This document shows, one piece after another, positions 16,506 through 25,680 of a DNA stretch of 64,000 bases. The notes under the pieces are model-generated. The model saw only the letters and a list, made by a program, of their open reading frames with translations. It had not been told where the DNA came from and did not search any database. Position numbers and translations under genes: made by a program. Origin of the DNA: Bacteroidota bacterium (lineage in GTDB: Bacteria; Bacteroidota; Bacteroidia; Chitinophagales; Chitinophagaceae); assembly GCA_030706635.1 (NCBI GenBank), contig JAUZOD010000003.1, positions 62,001 through 126,000 of the forward strand, in the 5' to 3' direction. The number at the start of each line of letters is the position of its first letter. Position 1 is the first letter of the stretch.

Positions 16506-17630
16506 ATGGATTTGTCAAACTTATATTCGAAAGCGCTGGACTTCGGATTCTTAACCGTGGAAGAAGGGGTTATTCTTTTCAAACTATCGCCCCTGACCGA
16601 ACTGATGTTTGTAGCCGATGAACTTCGGAAAAAGCAGGTCACGCACGAAAAAGTAACCTGGCAGATTGACCGTAATGTGAATACGACCAACGTGTGTATT
16701 GCGAATTGCAAATTTTGTAATTTTTACAGAATACCGGGCCATCCTGATGCTTATATAACCGATATAGAGACCTATAAGAGAAAAATCGAGGAAACTTTTC
16801 GCTGGGGTGGAGACCAGTTATTGCTGCAAGGTGGCCATCATCCAAAGCTCGGGCTGGACTTTTATACGGACCTGTTCCGACGGCTGAAGACCCTTTATCC
16901 CCGATTAAAACTACACACCCTCGGACCCCCGGAAATAGCCCATGTCTGCAAGCTGGAAAAAAAGTCGCACCGCGAAGTGATTGCGGCTCTCCGGCAGGCC
17001 GGAATGGATTCGTTGCCGGGAGCGGGTGCTGAGATTCTGGTTGACCGGGTGAGACGTCTGGTAAGTAAGGGCAAATGCGGAGCCCAGGAATGGCTGGACA
17101 TTATGCAGGAGGCGCATCAACAGCGCATTACTACGTCGGCGACCATGATGTTCGGGCATGTGGAGACAATTGAAGAGCGGTTTGAGCACCTGGTAAAGAT
17201 CAGGGAAGTGCAGTCCAGGAAACCGGAGGATGCCAAGGGGTTTCTGGCTTTCATACCCTGGACATTCCAGGATGCCGACACCCTGCTGGCCAGGATCCGG
17301 GGCATTCATAATCTCACAACACCGGAAGAATATATAAGAATGATTGCCATGAGCCGGATCATGCTGCCCAATATTAAGAACATACAGGCTTCCTGGCTCA
17401 CCGTCGGGAAGGAGACCGCCCAGATTTGCCTTCACGCAGGAGCCAATGATTTTGGGAGTATTATGCTGGAAGAGAATGTGGTGAGTGCGGCCGGGGCACC
17501 TCACCGGTTCACCAGCAAAACGATCCAGCATGCCATCCGGGAAGCCGGATTTGAACCGCAGTTGCGAAATCAGCAATATGAGTTCAGGCAATTGCCCGCC
17601 GTAATGGAAGAACAGGTGATTGATTACTAG
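16506..17630 (+). CDS. mqnC: Cyclic dehypoxanthinyl futalosine synthase MqnC
   Basis: MqnC is a radical SAM enzyme that cyclises dehypoxanthine futalosine in the futalosine route to menaquinone. The 374-residue length is usual. The cluster motif CxxxCxxC is at C64, C68 and C71 (CIANCKFCNFYR). Other matching parts are GGDQLLLQGGHHPKLGL, LPGAGAEILVDRVR, TSATMMFGHVET and the late NVVSAAGAPH. Its presence indicates menaquinone synthesis by the futalosine route. Other mqn genes are not in the window. A strong hairpin follows it. Confidence 0.95.
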   Translation: MDLSNLYSKALDFGFLTVEEGVILFKLSPLTELMFVADELRKKQVTHEKVTWQIDRNVNTTNVCIANCKFCNFYRIPGHPDAYITDIETYKRKIEETFRWGGDQLLLQGGHHPKLGLDFYTDLFRRLKTLYPRLKLHTLGPPEIAHVCKLEKKSHREVIAALRQAGMDSLPGAGAEILVDRVRRLVSKGKCGAQEWLDIMQEAHQQRITTSATMMFGHVETIEERFEHLVKIREVQSRKPEDAKGFLAFIPWTFQDADTLLARIRGIHNLTTPEEYIRMIAMSRIMLPNIKNIQASWLTVGKETAQICLHAGANDFGSIMLEENVVSAAGAPHRFTSKTIQHAIREAGFEPQLRNQQYEFRQLPAVMEEQVIDY

Positions 17631-17664
17631 AGATTCCCCACCAATGAACAACAGGGATCCGGAT

Positions 17665-17686
17665 CGCTAAGGGAATACCCTTAGCG
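17665..17686 (+). terminator. Hairpin terminator after mqnC
   Basis: CGCTAAGGG pairs perfectly with CCCTTAGCG around an AATA loop. It lies about 35 bp after the mqnC stop. The following sequence is A/T-rich but has no clean T-run, so termination strength is uncertain. Confidence 0.6.
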
Positions 17687-17746
17687 CTCATTAAAAAGAT
17701 TGAATTTTTGCCGCTCAAATAAGTTAAAATCATCATTTCTGCGTTA

Positions 17747-17762
17747 AAAGGATGAATCCTTT
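17747..17762 (+). promoter_or_regulatory. Palindrome just before the hybrid kinase start
   Basis: AAAGGAT and ATCCTTT are separated by GA and end 3 bp before the start codon. The left half (AAAGGA) could serve as a ribosome-binding site, so the palindrome could hide it in a hairpin, or it could be an operator. Confidence 0.35.
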
Positions 17763-17765
17763 ACC

Positions 17766-20700
17766 ATGCAGAGCCCCTTCAGGAAGCTAGTACGAATATC
17801 CATTGTATTATTTGCCATCGTTTTATTGTGTAATTTCTTTGGGTATTACCTGGGACATAAGAAATCGGCAGAGAACGAGCAATTTGCAACAGCCCGGACC
17901 ATCTCGGGGCGGCAGCAAACGCTCAGTCAGACGATCGCTAAACAGGTAGTCCTCATTGGAGGATCGGTCTATGGGTATTCTGAAACCCAGCGCGTCCGCG
18001 ACAGCCTGGCCGTTGTGCTGAACCTGTTTAAGAATCAGCAGGAAGATCTTCAGGCCAGGATTGATCAATCTCCGATGCCGTTTCCTGCGAAGGTGTTCAA
18101 AGTCAGGCTTTTACTTTCCTATATCAACCCCTATTACAAGGGAATTCTCAAAACAGCGCACCAGGTGCTGGTGGAAGACTCCACGATCCTCCAGATCAAC
18201 AAACGGATGTACCTGCAGCAATTGTTGGAAAATGAAGCCAGGTTCCTCCCTCTCATGAGAGAGATCACGGGCCAGTACGCCGTGATCCTGAATGAAAAAA
18301 CGGAAGAAGCCTCCGCCATTGAAGCCGGGAAATTCATTTCTCTGATTATAGCCATCGTTTGCCTGATCATCCTGGTGCTCGAGCCGGCATTCAAGCGCGG
18401 AGAAAAAAATTTCCAGGATCTGCAGTCCGCAAAAAATGAATTGCTGGTAGAAAAGAAACACCTGGACTCCCTGCTACAATCGCAAACCAACTATCTGATC
18501 CGGATCGACCGGGAAGGCAAGTTCACCTATTCCAATCAGGCCTTCCTGAAAGCTTTCGGCTACCAGGAGGAAGAAATTCTGAACACATTGTTTTTTGCGA
18601 CGATATTCCAGAAAGATATGATCCGGTGCCGTCAGGTAGCCAACGACTGCTGGAACAATCCCGGAAAAATTGTCAAATTACTAATCCGCAAACCATTCAA
18701 GAATTCCAAATTGTTTGTATGGACAGACTGGGAGTTTCTGGCATTGAGTGATGAAACCGGTGAGGTAAAGGAAATACAGGGTATCGGATCGAACGTAACG
18801 GATAAGGTGATCGCGCAGGAAGTAAAGGAAGAAGCTATCCAGACCTTGTCTTTTGCCATGACCTATGCAAAAATGGGATCGTGGAAGGTTGATTTTGAAG
18901 GACAGGTCATTGTTCTCAGTAACGAATTCAAGGCCTTACTGGTGATTGAAGAAGAGCCGGCGGAAAAAATGTCGCTGCAGTCTTTTCTGGATGAATTTGT
19001 GGTGCCGGAGGATCAGGTTCTGGTAAAGGATAGGTTCGATGAAATTTTCCTGAATAAAAATAATATCGGATTTGAGATCACTTTCTCTTTCCGGGTAATA
19101 ACGCGCCATGGCTGGATGAGATATCTTTTTCTGAAGGGAAAAGTGCTGGATAAAAATGGTTGTTTTGGTATCACACAGGACATTACCGCCCAAAAGGAAT
19201 CTGAAAATGCGCTGATCAACAGCGAACAGAAGTTCCGTCTCCTGGCAGAAAATTCGGAGGATATCATTAGTGTTCATGCAGCTGACGGCACCGTTTGGTA
19301 TCTCTCGCCTTCGGTAACCCATGTACTCGGTTATGAAGTGGAAGAAGTGATTGGAGGCGCCATTCTGAATTATGTGCATCCGGATGACCGGCATAAGTTT
19401 TTCAAACAGCAGAAACCCGGAACGCTTCAGAATAGAGAATCCATTATTGTCCGTTACCGGATCTGTAAAAAGGATGAAAGTTATTTATGGCTTGAAACAA
19501 TTATCAAACCGATTGTAGATCAAAACGAAGTCATTAAACTCATCTGTACTTCCAGAAACATCACGGGTCAGCGGATAGCCCAGGAAAAACTAAAAAAGAA
19601 AGATCAGCTGCTGTATGCCGTTTCCCAGGCTACGCACCTGCTGCTGAGTAATACCGATCTGAAACAAGCCATAAATTCCAGTATCGAAATACTGGGAACG
19701 AAAACATTGGTAGACCGGGCCTATGTTTTCAAGAATAAATACAACGCGGAAAACAATCGTTGGTATACCGGGATCATCAATGAATGGAATGCAGACAGCA
19801 GAGCCAGCCGGCTGGGGATGCCGCAAATGCAGCAACTTGATTTTGAAGACATTTCAACCATTATCGGACCATTGAGGGAAAATAAACCCTTTGTAGGTTA
19901 TGAGTGGAAAGAGACAAACGAAGAGTTGCTGACCATTTTTGAAAAACAGGGAGTGCGGGCCACGCTTTCCATTCCCATTTTTATAAAAGATTTTTTCTGG
20001 GGTTTTGTCGGATTTGACGAATTCGATAATCAAAGGGAATGGACCGAAGGGGAGTTCTCTATTCTTCAGTCATTCGCTTCTTCTCTCGGCGCGGCCATTG
20101 AACGGAAAACTATCGAGGATGAATTGGTGCAGGCCAAGGAAGTGGCGGAATCAGCCAGTCGCACGAAAAGTGAATTCCTGGCGAATATGAGCCATGAACT
20201 GCGCACACCGATGAACGGCATCATTGGATTTACCGACCTCGTACTGACCACTGAACTTCAGAAGACGCAGCGGGATTATTTGAAGAATGTAAAAAAATCG
20301 GCTTACGGACTGTTGGAAATCATCAATGATATCCTGGATTTCTCCCGGATTGAAGCAGGCAAACTGATTATCGATAATACCCTGTTCAAACTGGACGAGC
20401 TGGTTGAAGAAACAATAGATATACTCACGCTGAAAGCGTTTGAGAAAAAACTGGAAATGCTTTACCGGGTGGATCACGATATTCCTTCCCAGCTCATGGG
20501 CGACCCGGTGCGCATTCGTCAAATCATTGTGAACCTGCTGGGAAACGCCATCAAGTTCACCCGGGAAGGAGAGATTTATGTTTCGATCCGAAAGGAAGGA
20601 GACGTGTACTGGCATGAAGGAAAGAAATATCTGAATTTTGTGATCCAGGTGAAAGACACCGGGATCGGCATTCCCAAAGAAAAGCTTCAGAAAATTTTTG

Positions 20701-21716
20701 AAAGCTTCACCCAGGCCGATAATTCCACTACCCGCAAGTACGGTGGTACAGGGCTCGGGCTCGCCATCTCCAAAAGCCTGGCGGAACTCATGCACGGAAA
20801 TCTTTTGGTGGAAAGCGAACCGGGTTCGGGCAGCGTGTTTTCCCTTTGCCTGCCTTTGGAAGTGGCCAACGATCAGCCGGAGATACAGATTCAGCCAAAA
20901 CCTTTATTGAAGAAAGTGCTCGTGGTGGATGATAACATCACAAACCTCCACCTGATGGAGGAAACGCTTGGCTATTTTCAGATATATTGTGAAACCTGTG
21001 CGAGTGGTCAGGATGCCCTGGAGAAAATTGAAATAGCAAACGCATCAGGAGAACCGTTTGACCTGATCATCACTGACCATCATATGCCGGGTATGGATGG
21101 AATTCACCTGGTGAAGGAAATCAAACGATCCATTCCGGGCGCCAGGCAGCCTTTTATACTAATGCTTTCTTCCCTGGAGAAAAGCCTTTATCAAAATGAA
21201 GCCGATAAAACCGGCATCGATAAATTTATTTCGAAACCGGTGAAGCTGCATGAATTGAACAGCACCCTGCTTTCCCTCTTTGAAAAGAATATGCAGAATG
21301 ACATGCTTCATCCGTCTTTCGATTCCATTGAGAGAATCTCCCAGGCTGCCAGCATCCTGGTAGTAGATGATGATCCCGTAAATATGTTGCTGATTTCAGA
21401 AGTGCTGAAAAGAATGGGCTTTGACATCATCCAGATGCAAAACGGCAAGGAGGTGATTGAGATGCTTCCACATTACGAACCAGTTTTGATTTTTATGGAT
21501 GTCAACATGCCGGAAATGGATGGGTACACAACCACCCGGATCATCCGGAAAATGCAAACAGCCCAGTCCAGGATTCCCATCATTGCCCTCACGGCCGATG
21601 CCATGAAAGGGGATAAGGAAAGATGCCTTGATGCAGGGATGAATAATTATATATCCAAGCCGTTTAAGCTGGAGGAGATCGAAGCGGTGTTGAGGGAATA
21701 TGTGCTCCTGGTATAA
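17766..21716 (+). CDS. Hybrid sensor histidine kinase with PAS, GAF and two receiver domains
   Basis: This 1316-residue membrane kinase has two transmembrane helices (about residues 10-28 and 182-202) enclosing a periplasmic sensor of about 150 residues rich in helix, resembling type IV pili methyl-accepting sensors. A short coiled coil leads to three PAS-like domains (about 232-345, 360-470, 485-610), a GAF domain (620-780), HisKA with H810 in [10 protein letters not shown], and an ATPase domain with NLLGNAIKF and GTGLGLAIS. Two receivers follow with phosphoacceptors D1104 ([10 protein letters not shown]) and D1245 ([10 protein letters not shown]). No Hpt domain is present, so output requires a separate phosphotransfer protein. 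No partner regulator is adjacent. A palindrome overlaps the ribosome-binding region. Confidence 0.95.
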   Translation: MQSPFRKLVRISIVLFAIVLLCNFFGYYLGHKKSAENEQFATARTISGRQQTLSQTIAKQVVLIGGSVYGYSETQRVRDSLAVVLNLFKNQQEDLQARIDQSPMPFPAKVFKVRLLLSYINPYYKGILKTAHQVLVEDSTILQINKRMYLQQLLENEARFLPLMREITGQYAVILNEKTEEASAIEAGKFISLIIAIVCLIILVLEPAFKRGEKNFQDLQSAKNELLVEKKHLDSLLQSQTNYLIRIDREGKFTYSNQAFLKAFGYQEEEILNTLFFATIFQKDMIRCRQVANDCWNNPGKIVKLLIRKPFKNSKLFVWTDWEFLALSDETGEVKEIQGIGSNVTDKVIAQEVKEEAIQTLSFAMTYAKMGSWKVDFEGQVIVLSNEFKALLVIEEEPAEKMSLQSFLDEFVVPEDQVLVKDRFDEIFLNKNNIGFEITFSFRVITRHGWMRYLFLKGKVLDKNGCFGITQDITAQKESENALINSEQKFRLLAENSEDIISVHAADGTVWYLSPSVTHVLGYEVEEVIGGAILNYVHPDDRHKFFKQQKPGTLQNRESIIVRYRICKKDESYLWLETIIKPIVDQNEVIKLICTSRNITGQRIAQEKLKKKDQLLYAVSQATHLLLSNTDLKQAINSSIEILGTKTLVDRAYVFKNKYNAENNRWYTGIINEWNADSRASRLGMPQMQQLDFEDISTIIGPLRENKPFVGYEWKETNEELLTIFEKQGVRATLSIPIFIKDFFWGFVGFDEFDNQREWTEGEFSILQSFASSLGAAIERKTIEDELVQAKEVAESASRTKSEFLANMSHELRTPMNGIIGFTDLVLTTELQKTQRDYLKNVKKSAYGLLEIINDILDFSRIEAGKLIIDNTLFKLDELVEETIDILTLKAFEKKLEMLYRVDHDIPSQLMGDPVRIRQIIVNLLGNAIKFTREGEIYVSIRKEGDVYWHEGKKYLNFVIQVKDTGIGIPKEKLQKIFESFTQADNSTTRKYGGTGLGLAISKSLAELMHGNLLVESEPGSGSVFSLCLPLEVANDQPEIQIQPKPLLKKVLVVDDNITNLHLMEETLGYFQIYCETCASGQDALEKIEIANASGEPFDLIITDHHMPGMDGIHLVKEIKRSIPGARQPFILMLSSLEKSLYQNEADKTGIDKFISKPVKLHELNSTLLSLFEKNMQNDMLHPSFDSIERISQAASILVVDDDPVNMLLISEVLKRMGFDIIQMQNGKEVIEMLPHYEPVLIFMDVNMPEMDGYTTTRIIRKMQTAQSRIPIIALTADAMKGDKERCLDAGMNNYISKPFKLEEIEAVLREYVLLV

Positions 21717-21719
21717 GGG

Positions 21720-22289
21720 TTACTGGATAGCTACAGCAACACTCTCTATTTTGTCTCCGTCGTAAACATGCAGTTTGACTTTCCAGGAAGCCAGGTCTTT
21801 TTCCAGGCTGAGTTCAATGCGGAGACTCTTCATATCACCGACCGCAGGAAGCAATTCAAAGGCAATGGTATTCCGGTCTCTTATTTCCGTGGGGGTCCGG
21901 TACTGGCCGCTCAGAATAAAAGGTTTCTGCCCATCCACTTTTATGATGGTATTCTCGATCTGCTCGTAGATCTCTTTAAACTTTCCCCTTGCCGTGATGA
22001 AATCCTTTGTATGGAGGGCCGTGCAGCTCCAGCTGTAAGTATCACTGCTGGAGATGTTGTATTTGGAAACGGTACAGGAGCTGGCTCCCGGAACCACAAT
22101 GGTAGATTTGTATTCCGTCGTATTCGCATGTTGGGAGATCATTTCTCCCTTTATGTTATGGAAACGGTTGGGATAGTCCCTGATCACTTTCTCCAGCGCC
22201 TGGTTGGTTTTGTTTGAAAAGACATCATCCTGGGCAAAGAGGCTGGCAGTGGCCAGCATCAGCGGGATAGTAAATAATATACTTCTCAT
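21720..22289 (-). CDS. Small secreted protein of unknown function
   Basis: I do not recognise this 189-residue protein. It has a clear signal peptide (MRSILFTIPLMLATASLFAQ). The mature part has a Ser/Thr-rich stretch with two cysteines (SSCTVSKYNISSSDTYSWSC-like, about residues 68-88) that could form a disulfide, and a C-terminus predicted to be beta-rich (SLRIELSLEKDLASWKVKLHVYD). The start at MRSILF is chosen because the signal peptide begins there; the open frame extends 40 codons upstream without sense. It ends 3 bp from the convergent kinase stop, with no terminator between. Confidence 0.7.
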   Translation of the reverse strand: MRSILFTIPLMLATASLFAQDDVFSNKTNQALEKVIRDYPNRFHNIKGEMISQHANTTEYKSTIVVPGASSCTVSKYNISSSDTYSWSCTALHTKDFITARGKFKEIYEQIENTIIKVDGQKPFILSGQYRTPTEIRDRNTIAFELLPAVGDMKSLRIELSLEKDLASWKVKLHVYDGDKIESVAVAIQ

Positions 22290-22434
22290 GGAATGGATTT
22301 GGGGTCTAATGTAATGAAAAACTGATGGAAGTACAATAGCAAAAATACGGGGATGGTTTAACATCATTTTACATAATAAACCGGCCTGGTTCACGTTAAA
22401 ATGTTCCATATTTACTTTCTAGACCTATTTTCTA

Positions 22435-22599
22435 ATGAAAACACAAATCAAACTGGAGACCCAGCGGACCTGGGTTTACCGGAAGAGTTACCGGCCCTCG
22501 GGCAATATTTATCATTTCCTCAAAACGGTTATGGTCGTTCTGGTGGAAGGGCAATCTCCCTATGGGGCTTCCCATCCTTATTCCCGAAAGAAAAAGTAA
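22435..22599 (+). CDS. Possible small basic protein (54 residues)
   Basis: An ATG-initiated frame of 54 codons begins MKTQIKLETQRTWVYRKSYR and ends in SRKKK. It occupies the gap between the secreted protein gene and the 3' end of the outer-membrane barrel gene. It is basic, with a short hydrophobic stretch (FLKTVMVVLVEG). An AT-rich region precedes it, with TACTTTCT as a weak promoter-like element. I recognise no family, and chance occurrence is possible; codon usage looks similar to neighbouring genes by eye. Confidence 0.35.
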   Translation: MKTQIKLETQRTWVYRKSYRPSGNIYHFLKTVMVVLVEGQSPYGASHPYSRKKK

Positions 22600-22636
22600 C
22601 CTCCTTTTTCAAGCCTTATTCAGATCGCCCGAAGTT

Positions 22637-25579
22637 TTATGGATTTGCGGCTTTAGCTGGCGGAGCAGGCGCCGGTTCCGGCTTTAACTGCTGCAGCTGA
22701 TGCTGCATATTTCTGGGCATTCCCGGCATCCCACTCCTTTTTGCACTGGCGCCGGCGCGGTTTAGATTATACGTGAAGGTCAGCATGAAATACTGCATGA
22801 GTACGGTGGATCGAGTATCCAGGGTATAATTGTCACCAATGGTGCGGGTTATGCTTTGATTCTGGTTCAGGATATCATTCACCGACAGCTTGATTTCCGC
22901 ATTCTTTTTTTTCAGGATCTCGCGGGCAATGCTGGCATTCCACAAGGGAATGGTCTGATTGAACCCTGCCGTGCGCCCGCTATTGATATACTCGTTGAAA
23001 TCGGTGTAAACGACCCAGTCCCTGATAAAATACCAGGATATGTCTGCTGTATAAGTCTGTTGATAGTAGGTGCTGTTCTGGCTTGCCTGCGCGGAATAGT
23101 TCACCTGATTATAGGACAGGCTGCCATTCAGCCCCAGGTTAAGCTTATCATTGAAATCCAGATTCACACCGGCTGTCTGGGTAATCACGAGCGTGGAAGA
23201 ATAATTCGGTTGTCCGTAGAGGAGACTGGGTGTATGATTAAAGGAAACGGAGTTGTTGAAATTGAAATTGCTGCCTTTGAATTTTCCTTTCAGGGGAATC
23301 CCCAGGGTAATGAAAGACCTTCCGGAATAAGTTCCGCTCATGTTTACGGGTTTAGTTATCAGTACGCCCGGCCGCAGAGAATCTATGCTGTTCACGATAT
23401 TATTATATTGGTTGTCGAGGATGATATTGACGGACAAGAACTTGTAGGTAGACGGGTTAAAAGTATTGTACCGGATGTTCAGATTATTCTCGAACTCTTC
23501 CTTCAGCGCGGGATTACCCGTCTTGATCTGCAGGGGATTTGAGACGTCCTCCACATTCTGCAGCTGGGCGATACTGGGCTGGTTCGTGTGACCCCGGTAA
23601 CTGATGCGGAGGTTCTGCGTTCTGCTGAACTTGTAGTTGAAATTGGCGACAGGAAAGAGATTGACAAAATTTTGCCTGATGGTTGTGTCTTTTGCTGTCA
23701 ATGCCTGTATGGTATGGCTCTTGAGATCGGAAAACTGCACACCCATGCCCAACTGGAAATTATATTTTGTTTTCACCACCCGGAAGTTCAGGCCGACACG
23801 GTTGGCATAAAAGCCATTTCCAAAATAATTGGTCAGCGGCGCATTGATGGCTGTATATTTTTTTGAAGTCGAATCGTAGTTGAACGCTTTATTATCCGAA
23901 GTCCCGTAATTATTGGTATAGGCGTAATTCAATTCAAGCAGCTTGCCGGCGCCCAACGGCTCCGTGTAGGATACACTGAGCACATTATTATTTGCCCGGG
24001 TGAGCTGTGAATTTTGCAGGTCCTGCAGGAGCGTGCTGTCGAAACTGCCATCGGTGTGGTAAAACTGGAGCGGGGAGAAATTGGTTCCGTTTCCCTGGCT
24101 GTGGTTGATGGTATTGTTCAGACCGAGCGTAAGGGTACGGCCAAGTGTGTGAAACCGGTGGCGTAGCAGTAATTGCTGGTTGAAGCTTGTTCCGTTCTTT
24201 ACGCTGCTGTTATTTGTATAGCCCTGATTGGCCAGGTAGTTCAGGGAATCCTTCATCGCCTGGGTAAACAGCGTATCATAATTATTAGACTCGGAATGTT
24301 GCAGGGTCAAACTGGGGATATACAATAGAGACGTATTGCTGTCCAGTGTGTACTCCAGTCTGAGGTTGAGCCGATGGTTCCGGTTGATGTTCTCGCTCGT
24401 GCTGTTCTGCGTGGCGTTGGTGGCCGAATCGCCATCGTTCGTAAAGAAGCTATGCTGGAAGCTGGATTGGCCGACGCTGTTATCTGTGTTGGAATAGAAA
24501 TAACTGCCTGTTATCTGCAGCTTTTCGCCGATCTTATCGGTATAATTGAGACCGCCGGAAATGGCTCTGGTGATTCCGGTCTGGCTGGTGCCGCTGCCCA
24601 AAGACACGGTGTTGCCACGGCCTCCGCCACGGTAACCTCCGCCAAAACCGCCATTTAAATTGATGCCCCCACCACCCGCACCGCGGGACCCGTAACCGCC
24701 CATGGATGTGACGATATCGGAGAAATTGAAGCCCTGAACGTTGATATTATTGGCTGCACCGATTACCGAGAAGCGCTGATCTTCCCTGAATTTGTTGAAG
24801 GTGAGCGTGCTCTGGTAACGCCCGTCCGTACCAAAGCCGCCTACGCCGCGCCCGAAATAGCCCTTCTTTTTGTCTTTTTTTAATTTGATATTGAGTGCCT
24901 TCTGACGGCTTCCATCGTCGATTTTTGTAAATTTCGCCTGATCGCTCATGTCATCAAAAACCTGAACGGATTCGATCATGTCTGCGGTGATGTTTTTTGT
25001 GGCCAGCTTGGGGTCGGTGCCGAAGAATTCTTTTCCGTCCACATAAACCTTTTGTATCTGTTCGCCCTGGGCCGTAACATTTCCGTCTTTGTCCACCTGC
25101 ACGCCTGGAAGTTTTTTCAGCAGATCCTCGGCAAAGGCATTGGGTTTTACCTTAAAAGCCCCGGCATTGTATTCGACGGTATCCTCCTTTATTTCAATAG
25201 GCGGTCTTTCCACAATAACCGCATCCAGCACCTCGCTGGACCTTTTTAAAAATAATTTACCCAGGTTTATTTGGGGATGCGCATCATCCAGGGTGAATCT
25301 TCTCACAATGTGGTCGTATCCGAGAAAACTGATCGTGACGCGGTAAGAGCCGTAGCGGAGATCCTGTATCTGGAAATTTCCCGACCGGTCTGTAATAGTG
25401 AAACCTGAAATACTCGAGTCGGATGTGCTCTTTACCGTAACCGAGGCGTCGGAGAGCACTTGACGGGATGAAGAATCGGAAAGCTGGCCTTTGACCAGTC
25501 CGGAAGGGCCTTGCTGTGCGTAGCCGGAAACAAAAAAACCCGGTAACAAAGCCAAAAGCAGCAGGAAACGGGTATTCAT
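22637..25579 (-). CDS. TonB-receptor-like outer-membrane beta-barrel protein
   Basis: This 980-residue exported protein (signal peptide MNTRFLLLLALLPGFFVSGYA) starts with a carboxypeptidase regulatory-like domain (about 27-115), then a plug-like region (about 125-235, DLLKKLPGVQVDKDGNV and YVDGKEFFGTDPK), then a long outer-membrane barrel. It belongs to the outer-membrane beta-barrel family common in Bacteroidota that resembles SusC/TonB receptors. Two oddities stand out. Residues about 288-326 are extremely glycine-rich (GGYGSRGAGGGG and GGFGGGYRGGGRG). A 35-residue Met/Pro/Ala tail follows what looks like the last barrel strand (MLTFTYNLN). No partner SusD is adjacent and the ligand is unknown. 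Confidence 0.85.
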   Translation of the reverse strand: MNTRFLLLLALLPGFFVSGYAQQGPSGLVKGQLSDSSSRQVLSDASVTVKSTSDSSISGFTITDRSGNFQIQDLRYGSYRVTISFLGYDHIVRRFTLDDAHPQINLGKLFLKRSSEVLDAVIVERPPIEIKEDTVEYNAGAFKVKPNAFAEDLLKKLPGVQVDKDGNVTAQGEQIQKVYVDGKEFFGTDPKLATKNITADMIESVQVFDDMSDQAKFTKIDDGSRQKALNIKLKKDKKKGYFGRGVGGFGTDGRYQSTLTFNKFREDQRFSVIGAANNINVQGFNFSDIVTSMGGYGSRGAGGGGINLNGGFGGGYRGGGRGNTVSLGSGTSQTGITRAISGGLNYTDKIGEKLQITGSYFYSNTDNSVGQSSFQHSFFTNDGDSATNATQNSTSENINRNHRLNLRLEYTLDSNTSLLYIPSLTLQHSESNNYDTLFTQAMKDSLNYLANQGYTNNSSVKNGTSFNQQLLLRHRFHTLGRTLTLGLNNTINHSQGNGTNFSPLQFYHTDGSFDSTLLQDLQNSQLTRANNNVLSVSYTEPLGAGKLLELNYAYTNNYGTSDNKAFNYDSTSKKYTAINAPLTNYFGNGFYANRVGLNFRVVKTKYNFQLGMGVQFSDLKSHTIQALTAKDTTIRQNFVNLFPVANFNYKFSRTQNLRISYRGHTNQPSIAQLQNVEDVSNPLQIKTGNPALKEEFENNLNIRYNTFNPSTYKFLSVNIILDNQYNNIVNSIDSLRPGVLITKPVNMSGTYSGRSFITLGIPLKGKFKGSNFNFNNSVSFNHTPSLLYGQPNYSSTLVITQTAGVNLDFNDKLNLGLNGSLSYNQVNYSAQASQNSTYYQQTYTADISWYFIRDWVVYTDFNEYINSGRTAGFNQTIPLWNASIAREILKKKNAEIKLSVNDILNQNQSITRTIGDNYTLDTRSTVLMQYFMLTFTYNLNRAGASAKRSGMPGMPRNMQHQLQQLKPEPAPAPPAKAANP

Positions 25580-25680
25580 ACTTCCAACTTATATTTCCAA
25601 GATAAGAAGAATAGGAAGGCGGGAAAGAGAAAGTAGGACTAGAGGTTGAAAACAGGCGGCAACGGGTGAATGGAAAATCA

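Noticed and set aside
16911-17651. 246-codon frame on the minus strand opposite mqnC.
   Set aside because: It lies wholly across the conserved mqnC gene and has no domain or promoter support.
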